Assembly: GCA_017554745.1 (NCBI GenBank)
Contig: JAFZHS010000021.1
Location: 124,001-188,000, forward strand
DNA from: Clostridiales bacterium
GTDB taxonomy: Bacteria > Bacillota > Clostridia > Saccharofermentanales > Saccharofermentanaceae
DNA: 64,000 nucleotides
Direction of reading: 5' to 3'
Shown here: positions 42,423 to 50,489 of the stretch, in pieces
Position numbering within the stretch: position 1 is the stretch's first letter
Layout: each line of letters starts with the position of its first letter
Program-made: the position numbers and the translations under genes
Notes under the pieces: generated by a model
The model's input: the letters and a program-made list of their open reading frames with translations, nothing else
What the model was told of the DNA's origin: nothing
The model's database searches: none

Positions 42423-44558
42423 ATGGTCTCTCGCAAAAAGGTAAATCACAAAAATGTAAATAACGACCTTAAGGCCTTACTGCTCATTTTTGTCTGCCTC
42501 GTTATCAATCTGCTTTTCTCCAAGATCGCCGGCTGGACCGGCATTCCCTTCTACTTTGACTGTATCGGAACGATCCTGGCCGCCATGATCGGCGGATTCC
42601 TGCCTGCGGTCGTCGTCGGATTTTTTACGAACATCATAAGCTCGATCGGCGCGGGCAATGAGAGCAATATCTATTACGGCGTAGTCAGCGTTCTCATCGC
42701 GCTCTGTGCGGCGGCTTTCGCGCAAAAGGGCACGCTCAGGAAGCTCACGCCGGGCTTCATTATCCCGGTGCTGTATTTCATGGTCATCGGCGGCGGACTG
42801 GGCTCCATAATCACCTGGGGACTTTACGGCAACACGATGGGCGAAGAGCTTGCAAGCTCACTCGCGGGCCGAATCTATGAGAACATCGGCGACGCGTTTT
42901 TGGCGCAGCTCTTTGCGGGCCTGATCGTCGATCTGCCGGATAAGCTGATCAGCACCGTCGCGGCATTCCTGATCTACAAGGGTTATCCGAACGAATGGAG
43001 GCCCAGAAGAAACGAAGTCGACGTCGCCACTCTCAAGAGAAAAAGGCGTCGCAGCCGTCATAAAAAGCTTGTCATGTCTTTGAGCAGCAAGATCTCCGCA
43101 TCGGTAACGGTCATCTTTGTGGTCGCTGCGGCAGTCGTTGCGCTCGTAAGCTTCGATCAGTTCCGCGACACCATGATAGAGCAGGAGAAGCGTTACGCCA
43201 AGGACGTTGCGACTTATGCCGCCTCAACGATCGACGGCGACAGGATCAACGATTACCTGAATTACCAGGGCTACGCAAAGGGTTACCACACCACCACCAA
43301 GACACTGGATATGATCTGGCACAGCTCAGAAAAGATCAAGTATCTCTATGTTTACCAGATTCAGCCCGACGGCTGCCACGTTGTTTTCGACGTGGACACG
43401 CCTGAAGTGGAAGGCTCGGAGACAGGCGAGGTATTGCCGTTCGACGAGGGCTTTGAGGAATATCTGCCGGCACTTTTCGCAGGCGAAGAGGTCGAACCCA
43501 TTATCACCAACGACACTTACGGGTGGCTCCTCACGGCTTATGTCCCGGTCAAGGACAGCGAAGGCGTGACGCAGGCTTATGTCGGTCTCGACGTCTCGAT
43601 GCCTAATATCGCGCAGGTCGAGCGCGAGTTCACGTTCAAGATCTCCACGCTCCTTCTGAGCTTCTTCCTCACGGTGCTCACGATCAGCGTTTACATGGCG
43701 AAGCGCTACATCGTTAACCCCGTCAATAAGCTCGCCAAGATCACCTACGACTTCGCGTACACCAACGACGACGCCCGCGAAGAAACGCTTGCGAGCATCC
43801 GCCAGCTCGAGATCAAGACGGGCGACGAGATCGAGCATCTTTATAAGGCCCTCGCGAAAACGACCCGCGACACGGTCAACTACATCAGCGAATCACAGCG
43901 CAAGAATGAGGCCATCGCCACCTTCCAGAGCGGCATGATCAACGTCATGGCAGACCTCGTAGAGAGCCGTGACAAGTCGACAGGCACGCACATCAAGAAC
44001 ACCGCGGCCTATGTCGAGATAATCTGCGACCAGCTCATCAAGGACGGTCTGTATCCTGACACCGTCAACGAAGACTTCAAGAACAACGTCGTCGCTTCCG
44101 CGCCTATGCACGACATCGGCAAGATAAAGATCTCCGACACGATCCTCAACAAGCCCGGGCGCTTTACTGATGAGGAATACGAGATCATGAAGACCCACGC
44201 CGAAGAGGGCGCCGTCATCATCCGCTCCGTCAAGAAGAGCGTCGAGAGCAAGGCCCTCAAGGAGGATTACCTTGGCGAAGCCGAGAACATGGCTCACTAC
44301 CACCACGAGAAATGGAACGGCACGGGCTATCCGTGCGGCCTTAAGGGCGAGGAGATCCCGCTGTCCGCGAGGATCATGGCCGTGGCGGATGTTTTCGACG
44401 CGCTGGTATCAAAGCGTGTCTACAAGCCCGGCATGCCTTTCGAAGAGGCTATCGAACGCGTGAAGAAAGACGCCGGCGTGCATTTCGATCCCGTCGTCGT
44501 GGAAGCGTTCCTGCATGCCGAAGAAAAGGTCAAGGCAGTCACGGAAGAGATCCACTGA
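42423..44558 (+). CDS. HD-GYP phosphodiesterase with membrane sensor
   Basis: About 711 residues. The N-terminus (about 15-185) has five or six membrane helices resembling a substrate-binding S-component of ECF importers (GIPFYFDCIGTILAAMIGGFLPAVVVGFFTNI). A second membrane helix leads to an extracellular Cache-like domain (about 250-400), then a helix, a HAMP-like linker and an HD-GYP domain (about 500-700). HD-GYP motifs are intact: STGTHIKNTA, APMHDIGKIKISD, MKTHAEEGA, HHEKWNGTGYP, ALVSKRVYKPGMP. It is likely a c-di-GMP hydrolase controlled by an external ligand. I chose ATG 42423 with AAGGAG 10 bases upstream; GTG 42414 is too near the SD. Confidence 0.9.
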   Translation: MVSRKKVNHKNVNNDLKALLLIFVCLVINLLFSKIAGWTGIPFYFDCIGTILAAMIGGFLPAVVVGFFTNIISSIGAGNESNIYYGVVSVLIALCAAAFAQKGTLRKLTPGFIIPVLYFMVIGGGLGSIITWGLYGNTMGEELASSLAGRIYENIGDAFLAQLFAGLIVDLPDKLISTVAAFLIYKGYPNEWRPRRNEVDVATLKRKRRRSRHKKLVMSLSSKISASVTVIFVVAAAVVALVSFDQFRDTMIEQEKRYAKDVATYAASTIDGDRINDYLNYQGYAKGYHTTTKTLDMIWHSSEKIKYLYVYQIQPDGCHVVFDVDTPEVEGSETGEVLPFDEGFEEYLPALFAGEEVEPIITNDTYGWLLTAYVPVKDSEGVTQAYVGLDVSMPNIAQVEREFTFKISTLLLSFFLTVLTISVYMAKRYIVNPVNKLAKITYDFAYTNDDAREETLASIRQLEIKTGDEIEHLYKALAKTTRDTVNYISESQRKNEAIATFQSGMINVMADLVESRDKSTGTHIKNTAAYVEIICDQLIKDGLYPDTVNEDFKNNVVASAPMHDIGKIKISDTILNKPGRFTDEEYEIMKTHAEEGAVIIRSVKKSVESKALKEDYLGEAENMAHYHHEKWNGTGYPCGLKGEEIPLSARIMAVADVFDALVSKRVYKPGMPFEEAIERVKKDAGVHFDPVVVEAFLHAEEKVKAVTEEIH

Positions 44559-44564
44559 TTTGAT

Positions 44565-44585
44565 GGGGTCTGACCCCCTTGTTTT
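44565..44585 (+). terminator. small GC hairpin terminator
   Basis: GGGGTCTGACCCC followed by CTTGTTTT just after the HD-GYP stop. Short stem, so weak. Confidence 0.5.
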
Positions 44586-44587
44586 GG

Positions 44588-44596
44588 TGCTATAAT
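44588..44596 (+). promoter_or_regulatory. extended -10 promoter of the esterase gene
   Basis: TGCTATAAT (44588-44596), about 38 bases before the esterase start, with no clear -35. Confidence 0.6.
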
Positions 44597-44633
44597 TGGC
44601 ATCAGTACCATTCATGGCGAAAAGGGGAACTAT

Positions 44634-45602
44634 ATGGAAAAGATCACTCTCTGGAACGAAGGCGAATACACTTACCCGCTGGCATTCGGGTTCGAGCCCA
44701 ACATGAGGCCTTACCTTTTGGATGACGGCGAGGTCCATCCCTGCATGATCGTGCTTCCCGGCGGCGGTTATGCGGTCGTCGTGCCGCCCGAAGGCGAGAT
44801 CGTCGCCAAGCGTTTCAACGAGCTCGGCTACAACTGCTTCGTCATGACTTACACGACCAACCAGCTGATGAAAGAGCCCGTCATGGAGCAGGCGATGAAT
44901 GACCTCGCGAGAGCGATCCGCCTCGTCCGCCGCGACGCAGACAAATACCGCATCGATCCCGACAAGCTCTATATCTGCGGGTTCTCCGCGGCAGGCCACG
45001 TCTGCGCTTCCGTCTGCGATTACTGGGACGAGATCGAAGACGGCGACCCCATTCTCAACGATTATTCCTGCCGCCCCGATGCAGCGATACTCTCCTACCC
45101 CGTTATCACTTCAGGCGAATATGCCCACAAGGATTCATTCCGCTTCCTCCTGGGCGCCGACATATATGACAGAACAGACGATGAAGCAAAGACTTTGTTA
45201 GACCGCTATTCTCTCGAGAAGAACGTCAAAGAGACCAATCCTCCCTGCTTTATCTGGCAGACTGAGACGGACGACCTCGTGCCCGTAGAAAACAGCTATC
45301 TTTACGCAGAAGCCCTGAAGGAAAAAGGCGTGCCTTACGAGCACATAACATTCCCCGAAGGCCCCCACGGCCTGTCGATCCCTAACGAAGACTGGGCAGG
45401 CGGCAAATTCGGCGAGCCTTATACATTGGAGCAGACCTTCGCTCTCGCAGGCGCGATCAAGGCGGGCAAGCTCGAAGTCCCCAAGGAAGTCGCTGACAGC
45501 CTGGTGTTCAGCAACGATAACCCGGACGCGCCCAAGCTCGAAGCAAGACCTGAGGTCTGCGTGTGGCCCGAACTGGCAGATAAGTTCATAAAGAGCCTGT
45601 AA
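44634..45602 (+). CDS. alpha/beta hydrolase, carbohydrate esterase-like
   Basis: A 322-residue cytosolic hydrolase. MIVLPGGGYAVVVPPEGE is the oxyanion region, YICGFSAAGHVCASV the GXSXG nucleophile elbow (Ser about 126), DDLVPVENS the acid region, and EGPHGLSI the catalytic His. It resembles acetyl xylan esterase-type (BD-FAE-like) hydrolases found with plant glycan degradation. No signal peptide, so it would act on imported oligosaccharides. The SD is AAAAGGGGAA. The GH16 glucanase 2 kb away is consistent with glycan use but is not in the same operon. Confidence 0.85.
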   Translation: MEKITLWNEGEYTYPLAFGFEPNMRPYLLDDGEVHPCMIVLPGGGYAVVVPPEGEIVAKRFNELGYNCFVMTYTTNQLMKEPVMEQAMNDLARAIRLVRRDADKYRIDPDKLYICGFSAAGHVCASVCDYWDEIEDGDPILNDYSCRPDAAILSYPVITSGEYAHKDSFRFLLGADIYDRTDDEAKTLLDRYSLEKNVKETNPPCFIWQTETDDLVPVENSYLYAEALKEKGVPYEHITFPEGPHGLSIPNEDWAGGKFGEPYTLEQTFALAGAIKAGKLEVPKEVADSLVFSNDNPDAPKLEARPEVCVWPELADKFIKSL

Positions 45603-45678
45603 AAAGCTTTCCGGGACCGCTGAAGCAAATCCCCCGCGGTTGAGAGACTGTAACACTGTTAATCAAGGAGTTTTCGAC

Positions 45679-46185
45679 ATGATCGAATATAAAATAACCA
45701 CACCTGAAGATATTGACCTCCTCATGGCAAGCCGCCTCGTGATGCTTCGCGAGGTAAACCACCTGGCAGCCGAATATGAGTATTCCGAGGAGCTGAAAAA
45801 CTGCAGCAGGGAGTATTTCCTGAACGGCGACCAGACGACAGTCCTCGCGCTCGACGAAGGCAAAGTCGCGGGCTGCGCTTCGATCAGCTACATCACGATA
45901 ATGCCTACATTCTCGCACGCTACGGGCAAGCGCTCACACCTCATGAACGTCTATACTGACCCCGCCTACAGAGGTCAGGGCATCGCGCGCAAGATGGTGG
46001 AAATGCTCATCGAAGACGCCTGGAACAAAGGCGCCACGGAGATAAGCCTCGATGCGACCACGATGGGACGCCCGCTTTACGAGAAGCTCGGATTTAAGGC
46101 TTCTACGGAGGCCATGGTGCTTTGCAAAGACGGCAGCACGTCATGCTGCGCCTGCTCATGCACCTGCTCGAAAAAGGAGAACTAA
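45679..46185 (+). CDS. GNAT N-acetyltransferase with Cys-rich tail
   Basis: A 168-residue GNAT protein. The acetyl-CoA loop is VYTDPAYRGQGIARKMVEMLIEDA (V-x-P-x-x-R-G-x-G), followed by ATEISLDAT and YEKLGFKAST. The last 16 residues hold five cysteines (STSCCACSCTCSKKEN), which is not a normal GNAT feature and may bind a metal or be solvent-exposed and modifiable. ATG 45679 has an AAGGAG SD. A second GNAT gene starts immediately after its stop. Confidence 0.85.
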   Translation: MIEYKITTPEDIDLLMASRLVMLREVNHLAAEYEYSEELKNCSREYFLNGDQTTVLALDEGKVAGCASISYITIMPTFSHATGKRSHLMNVYTDPAYRGQGIARKMVEMLIEDAWNKGATEISLDATTMGRPLYEKLGFKASTEAMVLCKDGSTSCCACSCTCSKKEN

Positions 46186-46689
46186 ATGATCTTACGCGCA
46201 TATAAAAGAGAAGATTCACCGGTCATAGCCGGCTGGGTAAGGACTGAAGAAGAGCTCTACAGATGGTCTGCCGACAGGTTCGGCTTATTCCCGCTGCTTC
46301 CCTACAGCATCGACGACAACTACGTCCCCCAGTTAAGGACAGGCCGCTTTATCCCGTTGACAGGCACAGACGAAGACGGCAACCCTGTGGGCCACCTCAT
46401 CATCAGATATCCCAACGAAAACGACGATTCCTCAGTAAGATTCGGCTTCGTAATCGTCGATCCTGATATCCGCGGCAAAGGCTATGGCAGAGAACTTTTA
46501 AATCTGGCCATTGATTACGTCAGGAATAACCTGACGGCCACGAGGATAGACCTCGGAGTCTTCGATAACAATCCTAAGGCCAGAAAGTGCTATGAAGCTG
46601 TCGGATTTAAAGAATTCGCAAGCGACGGTCATGTCTGCGACACTCCTTTCGGCCCCTGGCACTGCACGGAGTTAGAGCTCTATATCTGA
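46186..46689 (+). CDS. GNAT N-acetyltransferase, RimJ/RimL-like
   Basis: A 167-residue GNAT protein: FVIVDPDIRGKGYGRELLNLAIDYV is the acetyl-CoA site, DLGVFDNNPKARKCYEAVGF the C-terminal motif. It resembles RimJ/RimL-type acyltransferases that modify protein N-termini or small molecules; the substrate is unknown. It begins directly at the base after the preceding stop, and the AAAAAGGAG SD lies in the upstream gene, so translation is coupled. The stop lies 14 bases from the convergent AraC gene's end. Confidence 0.85.
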   Translation: MILRAYKREDSPVIAGWVRTEEELYRWSADRFGLFPLLPYSIDDNYVPQLRTGRFIPLTGTDEDGNPVGHLIIRYPNENDDSSVRFGFVIVDPDIRGKGYGRELLNLAIDYVRNNLTATRIDLGVFDNNPKARKCYEAVGFKEFASDGHVCDTPFGPWHCTELELYI

Positions 46690-46703
46690 TCTCCGGATCT
46701 TAT

Positions 46704-47450
46704 TTAAGCCTTTATTATCGACCTTGAATTGCGGCTCCTGAACTGCTTCGGTGTCATGCCGCAGTCCTTCTTGAGCACGTTCGTAAAATAGCTCTGGCTC
46801 GGGAAAGCCAGTGACGCTGAGATCTCCGCGATCGAATAGTCAGACGATGTGAGCATCGACTTGGCGGTCTCAAGCTTTTTATTGAGAATGTATTCGCTGA
46901 CAGAATAGCCCGTCTCTTTCTTGAACAGCCGCGACAGATAAGGCGCTGACAGATTCGTGACCGAGGCCAAGGTCGCCAGTGTGATGCGCGTGTGCAGGTG
47001 CTCATAGATGTAATCGATACAGGTGCTTACGGCCTTTGACGTGATCGTGCTGCGCTGCAGGGCGAGCATCTGCTTGGTGTAGTGAAGGCACATCTCCTTG
47101 TGGATATCGGATATCTCCTCCGGCGTCTGCGCCTCGTCCGCCATGCGGATATAGTAGTCACTTAAGTTATAAGATTCAGATGTCGACAGGCCGCCCGAGA
47201 TGCAAAAGCGCGCGACCAGCGCGATCGTGATCGTCAGGTGGTATTTAAGGTTAAGGAGCGGGTCTTTGGAGAGGACACCGAGGCCCTTTTTCTCGTGAAA
47301 AGGCTCGTTTAAAAGGGCTCTGACCTTGCGAAGATTGCCTGAGCGGATCGTCTCGTAGAAGTCCATCTCGGGCGCTAACGGCGCTCTGAAGAACTCATAT
47401 TCCCTGTGAAGGAACTCCTGGTAGGATATCTTTTTGCGCGTTGCCGGCAT
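46704..47450 (-). CDS. AraC-family transcriptional regulator
   Basis: A 248-residue regulator. The C-terminal ~105 residues are the double HTH of AraC: CIDYIYEHLHTRITLATLASVTNLSAPYLSRLFKKETGYSVSEYILNKKLETAKSMLTSSDYSIAEISASLAFPSQSYFTNVLKKDCGMTPKQFR is the classic pattern (first HTH near 165-185, second near 210-235). The N-terminal ~130 residues are a helical domain without a cupin. It is divergent from the GH16 gene and most likely controls it. ATG 47450 has a GGAGG SD; the frame extending to 47972 runs antisense over the GH16 gene and is not real. Confidence 0.9.
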   Translation of the reverse strand: MPATRKKISYQEFLHREYEFFRAPLAPEMDFYETIRSGNLRKVRALLNEPFHEKKGLGVLSKDPLLNLKYHLTITIALVARFCISGGLSTSESYNLSDYYIRMADEAQTPEEISDIHKEMCLHYTKQMLALQRSTITSKAVSTCIDYIYEHLHTRITLATLASVTNLSAPYLSRLFKKETGYSVSEYILNKKLETAKSMLTSSDYSIAEISASLAFPSQSYFTNVLKKDCGMTPKQFRSRNSRSIIKA

Positions 47451-47540
47451 GGGTGCCTCCGAAATAAATGTCGCGGGTATGGTTTTCGCCCTCTTGGGAA
47501 GAAAATCAAAAATCCGTGAGTTACGGGCATTTCGAGCATT

Positions 47541-47549
47541 ATTATAGCA
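47541..47549 (-). promoter_or_regulatory. extended -10 promoter of the AraC gene
   Basis: Minus strand TGCTATAAT (47549-47541), about 90 bases before the AraC start, in the AraC/GH16 intergenic region where operators would be expected. Confidence 0.55.
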
Positions 47550-47654
47550 CGAAAACGTAAAAATAAGATATGAAAAAGCAATAATGCCACGAGGTGAATT
47601 TGTTATTTTGAGGGCATCAAGATTGTTCATCAGATAACTATTGAGGAGGTAAAC

Positions 47655-49028
47655 ATGAAGAACAAGAAGATCATCAGTTCTATCCTGGCTCTCTCCATGC
47701 TTGTCCCGCTCGCTTCTTGCGGCAAGAAGGCTGAGGAGACCGGTGCTGCAAAGACTGAGACTCCTGCGATCGAAGGCTACAACCTTCTGTGGAGCGACGA
47801 GTTCGACGGCAGCGGCGAGATGGATCTGACCAAGTGGAACTATGAACCCCACGAACCCGGCTGGACCAACAATGAGCTCCAGGAGTACACGACTTCTACG
47901 GATAACGTTTTCGTAAGAGACGGCAATCTCGTGCTCAAGGCCCTCAAGACCGAGAAGGACGGCGTAACACATTACACATCCGGCAAGGTCACAGGCCAGA
48001 ACAAGACAGATTTCCAGTACGGCAAGGTAGTCGTTTCCGCCAAGGTACCTGAAGGACAGGGCTTGTGGCCCGCCATCTGGATGATGCCCAAGGACGAGTC
48101 CTACTACGGCCAGTGGCCCAAGTGCGGCGAGATCGACATCATGGAGTCTTTAGGCCACGACACTACAGTATCTTATTCGACAATTCACTACGGCGAACCT
48201 CACGGCGAGCAGCAGGGCACGATCACCAAGGAAGGCGATGAGAGCTTCTCTGCAAAGTTCCACGAGTACTCCGTAGAGTGGGAACCCGGCGAGATGCGCT
48301 TCTACACAGACGGCGAGCTCGTCCTCACATGCAACGACTGGTTCACGGCAGTCGAGGGCGAAGACGACAAGCCCTATCCGGCACCTTTCGACCAGCCCTT
48401 CTTCGTTCAGATGAACCTCGCAGTCGGCGGCAACTGGCCCGGCAATCCTGACGAGACCACCAACTTCGACAACGCAGAGTTCCTGATCGACTACGTCCGC
48501 GTTTACCAGAAGGACGCTTACGACACCAACGTAACCAAGCCCCCGATGACCTTCCGCGACCCGCTCGCTGACGGCAACTACATCCGCAACGGAGACTTCT
48601 CCGTCGCAGAAGACCTCACAGACGACATCGACTGGAAGTTCCTCCTTTTCTATGAGGGCGTAGGTGAAGCCGAGATCAAGGACGGCGAGATGATCATCAC
48701 GTCTTCCAACTGCGGCACCGAAGAATACTCCGTCCAGCTCGTCCATCCGGACATCGCGATGTATAAGGGCCACCACTACCGGATCACCTTCGACATCCGA
48801 GCCGACGAGGCCCGCAAGTGCATCGTCTGCATCTCCGCCCCGAACGCCGGCTGGATCCGCTACTTCCCCGACACCTCGATCGACCTGACCACCGAGTGGC
48901 AGACATTCACTTTCGAGTTCGAGATGAAGGAGAAGGACGACAACAACGGCCGCCTCGAGTTCAACATGGGCAAGCACGGCGACACCGCCACGATCCATCT
49001 CACAAACGTCAGAGTAGAAGAGATCTGA
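47655..49028 (+). CDS. GH16 beta-glucanase lipoprotein with CBM
   Basis: A 457-residue surface lipoprotein (lipobox LASC, Cys 22). The GH16 domain spans about 42-295: LLWSDEFDGSG, WTNNELQEYT, GLWPAIWMMP, the catalytic EIDIMES (nucleophile and acid/base Glu, about 158-164), STIHYGEPHG and FFVQMNLAVGGNWPGNP. A carbohydrate-binding module of the CBM4/9 type follows (about 315-457; NYIRNGDFSVAEDL, YKGHHYRITFDIRADEA). It likely cuts mixed-linkage or beta-1,3-glucans (laminarinase or lichenase). The divergent AraC gene is the probable regulator. A GAGGAGG SD precedes ATG, and a GC hairpin with an eight-T run (49048-49090) ends the unit. Confidence 0.93.
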   Translation: MKNKKIISSILALSMLVPLASCGKKAEETGAAKTETPAIEGYNLLWSDEFDGSGEMDLTKWNYEPHEPGWTNNELQEYTTSTDNVFVRDGNLVLKALKTEKDGVTHYTSGKVTGQNKTDFQYGKVVVSAKVPEGQGLWPAIWMMPKDESYYGQWPKCGEIDIMESLGHDTTVSYSTIHYGEPHGEQQGTITKEGDESFSAKFHEYSVEWEPGEMRFYTDGELVLTCNDWFTAVEGEDDKPYPAPFDQPFFVQMNLAVGGNWPGNPDETTNFDNAEFLIDYVRVYQKDAYDTNVTKPPMTFRDPLADGNYIRNGDFSVAEDLTDDIDWKFLLFYEGVGEAEIKDGEMIITSSNCGTEEYSVQLVHPDIAMYKGHHYRITFDIRADEARKCIVCISAPNAGWIRYFPDTSIDLTTEWQTFTFEFEMKEKDDNNGRLEFNMGKHGDTATIHLTNVRVEEI

Positions 49029-49051
49029 TCTGTCACATCCCGAAATATTTA

Positions 49052-49090
49052 GCAAGGAGCTGTCCTTTGGCGGGGCGGCTCCTTTTTTTT
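49052..49090 (+). terminator. intrinsic terminator of the GH16 gene
   Basis: AGGAGC ... GCTCCT stem with inner GC pairing, followed by TTTTTTTT, about 25-60 bases after the stop. Confidence 0.75.
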
Positions 49091-49189
49091 GTGTGGGGGC
49101 TGTCGGGCGGGGCGGCTGCTTTTTGAGTGTACCCAAATCGCGATTTTTGACCCTTTTAGGACTACATTTCGTGTCAGTTTGAGAATTTT

Positions 49190-49302
49190 AAAAAGCTGAC
49201 ATTTTTGCTCACATTTTAAGCTGTTTTTGTTAGCTAAAAAGTTAGCTTTTCGCAAAAGCTGACTTTTTAGCCAACATTTTCGCGTGGAAATGTCAGCTTT
49301 TT
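49190..49302. repeat. nested hairpin intergenic element 3
   Basis: An outer perfect 15-base inverted repeat (49190-49204 with 49288-49302; core AAGCTGACATTT) encloses a second hairpin with 22-base arms (49229-49250 with 49254-49275) around a CGC loop. The inner arms have 20 Watson-Crick pairs, one G-U and one mismatch. The words AAGCTGAC and GTTAGCT recur. It lies 30 bases before the ECF promoter of the radical SAM cassette, between two plus-strand units. Both sides are T-rich. Confidence 0.75.
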
Positions 49303-49332
49303 GATAGCAAGGATTAAAAATCCTCTCCCCAC

Positions 49333-49365
49333 TGCAACATTTCCCCTTCTTTATCTGTATATAGG
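49333..49365 (+). promoter_or_regulatory. ECF-type promoter, site D (lipoprotein/rSAM cassette)
   Basis: TGCAACATTT (49333-49342), 11-base spacer, TCTGTATATAGG (49354-49365), 29 bases before the first small lipoprotein. Both elements are identical to site C before the ECF sigma gene. Confidence 0.8.
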
Positions 49366-49394
49366 TCAAAGGAACAACAAAGGAGGGACCCGAA

Positions 49395-49745
49395 ATGAAG
49401 ATCACACCCACCAAAGATTATAAGAAGCCGCTCTACGCTTTAGGCCTGGCAACAGCAATGATCGCAGTAGCAGTTACCGGCTGCACTGACCCTGACAGCA
49501 AGACCAAGACAAGAAGACATCACCGCAGGTCTAACCCTACTGAGGTCCAGTACGAAGGCGGTTTGACGATCGCTGATCCTGATGTTGAGCTCATGGGCGA
49601 GACAGATGTTGAAATACCTCCTACGACGGAAAACATTCAGTTCGAAGGCGAGATGGATATTTGGACCGATCCTACTGACGAGGATTTCGGAATGGACGGC
49701 AACGTTCTGGTCGGCCCCGACTACACGGTCGAAGACACACAATAA
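49395..49745 (+). CDS. small lipoprotein 1 of the radical SAM cassette
   Basis: A 116-residue peptide. The N-terminus (MKITPTKDYKKPLYALGLAT, then AMIAVAVTGC) is a lipoprotein signal with lipobox VTGC, and it is almost identical in the next gene. After TDPDSKTKTRRHHRR the mature part is acidic with a repeated pattern: EVQYEGGLTI, ENIQFEGEMDI, PDYTVED. There is no Cys beyond the lipobox. The three tandem paralogs in front of a radical SAM/SPASM gene resemble a precursor array. The SD is AAAGGAGGG. I know no function for it. Confidence 0.75.
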   Translation: MKITPTKDYKKPLYALGLATAMIAVAVTGCTDPDSKTKTRRHHRRSNPTEVQYEGGLTIADPDVELMGETDVEIPPTTENIQFEGEMDIWTDPTDEDFGMDGNVLVGPDYTVEDTQ

Positions 49746-49757
49746 GGAGATAAGACA

Positions 49758-50129
49758 ATGAAGATCACACCCACCAAAGATTATAAGAAGCCGCTGTACG
49801 CGCTCGGCCTGGCAACCGCGATGATGGCAGTAGCAGTTACCGGCTGCACTGACCCTGACAGCAAGACCAAGACCAGGAGACGCCACCACAGGACAAAGCA
49901 CACGGAGGTCCAGCTGGCAGGCGACACACAGACTGTTGAGCCCGATATCGATTACGCAGGCGAAGAAACTGTTGAGATACCGTCCACGACCGAAGACGAT
50001 ATCAGGCTGGCCGGCGACGTTCAGATCTGCCCCGACTACACGGTCGAAGACGATCTGACTGATGACGACACCAACACACTTGGCGAACAGGGCTTAGGCG
50101 ACGGCACGGTCTCCACGGGCGAGACTTGA
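49758..50129 (+). CDS. small lipoprotein 2 of the radical SAM cassette
   Basis: A 123-residue paralog of the gene before; the first ~40 residues are nearly unchanged (YKKPLYALGLATAMMAVAVT then GCTDPDSKTKTRR), while the C-terminal half diverges but keeps EVQLAGDTQT, VEIPSTTEDDI and PDYTVEDDL. A conserved leader with a variable acidic core is what precursor families look like, and the lipobox suggests anchoring. The SD is AAGGAG. The 106-base gap to the third copy carries ACACTAAGGAGATAAG, similar to the junction before this gene. Confidence 0.75.
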   Translation: MKITPTKDYKKPLYALGLATAMMAVAVTGCTDPDSKTKTRRRHHRTKHTEVQLAGDTQTVEPDIDYAGEETVEIPSTTEDDIRLAGDVQICPDYTVEDDLTDDDTNTLGEQGLGDGTVSTGET

Positions 50130-50235
50130 GCAGGAGCTTCCCGAAAAGTATAATCCGAGGTATAAGCTCCCCGGTTCGCAGACACGCACCATCGCAAAGC
50201 ACGACGGTGCAGACGCACACTAAGGAGATAAGGCA

Positions 50236-50454
50236 ATGAAGTTATCACAGCCTAAGAACTACAAGAAGCCGCTATATGCAATCGGTCTGGCAGCCGCTGT
50301 CATGGCTGTGTCGCTGACGGGCTGCACCGATCCGGACAAGCTCAGGACAGGCGGGGCCGCGGAGGTCGCAGTCGATGATGACAATCATGAGGAGGCGGTC
50401 AAGGAGATCTCCGAGAACATTACGGCGGGCATCGTCTCGATCGTTTTCAAGTAA
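50236..50454 (+). CDS. small lipoprotein 3 of the radical SAM cassette
   Basis: A 72-residue, shorter paralog: MKLSQPKNYKKPLYAIGLAA, then VMAVSLTGCTDPD, then a different core (EVAVDDDNHEEAVKEISENI ... GIVSIVFK). It has the same lipobox context and TDPD motif as the first two. The SD is AAGGAG. It ends 35 bases before the radical SAM gene. Confidence 0.72.
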   Translation: MKLSQPKNYKKPLYAIGLAAAVMAVSLTGCTDPDKLRTGGAAEVAVDDDNHEEAVKEISENITAGIVSIVFK

Positions 50455-50489
50455 CTTTTAACCCGCGCACAGGCGCAACAAATTGACTT

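Noticed and set aside
46704..47972. AraC gene starting at 47972
   Set aside because: The extra residues run antisense through the GH16 start; ATG 47450 has a GGAGG SD and gives a normal AraC length.
48150..49136. 328-residue minus-strand frame over the GH16 gene
   Set aside because: The plus strand has a clear GH16 domain with all motifs; the antisense frame has no SD and no recognisable domain.
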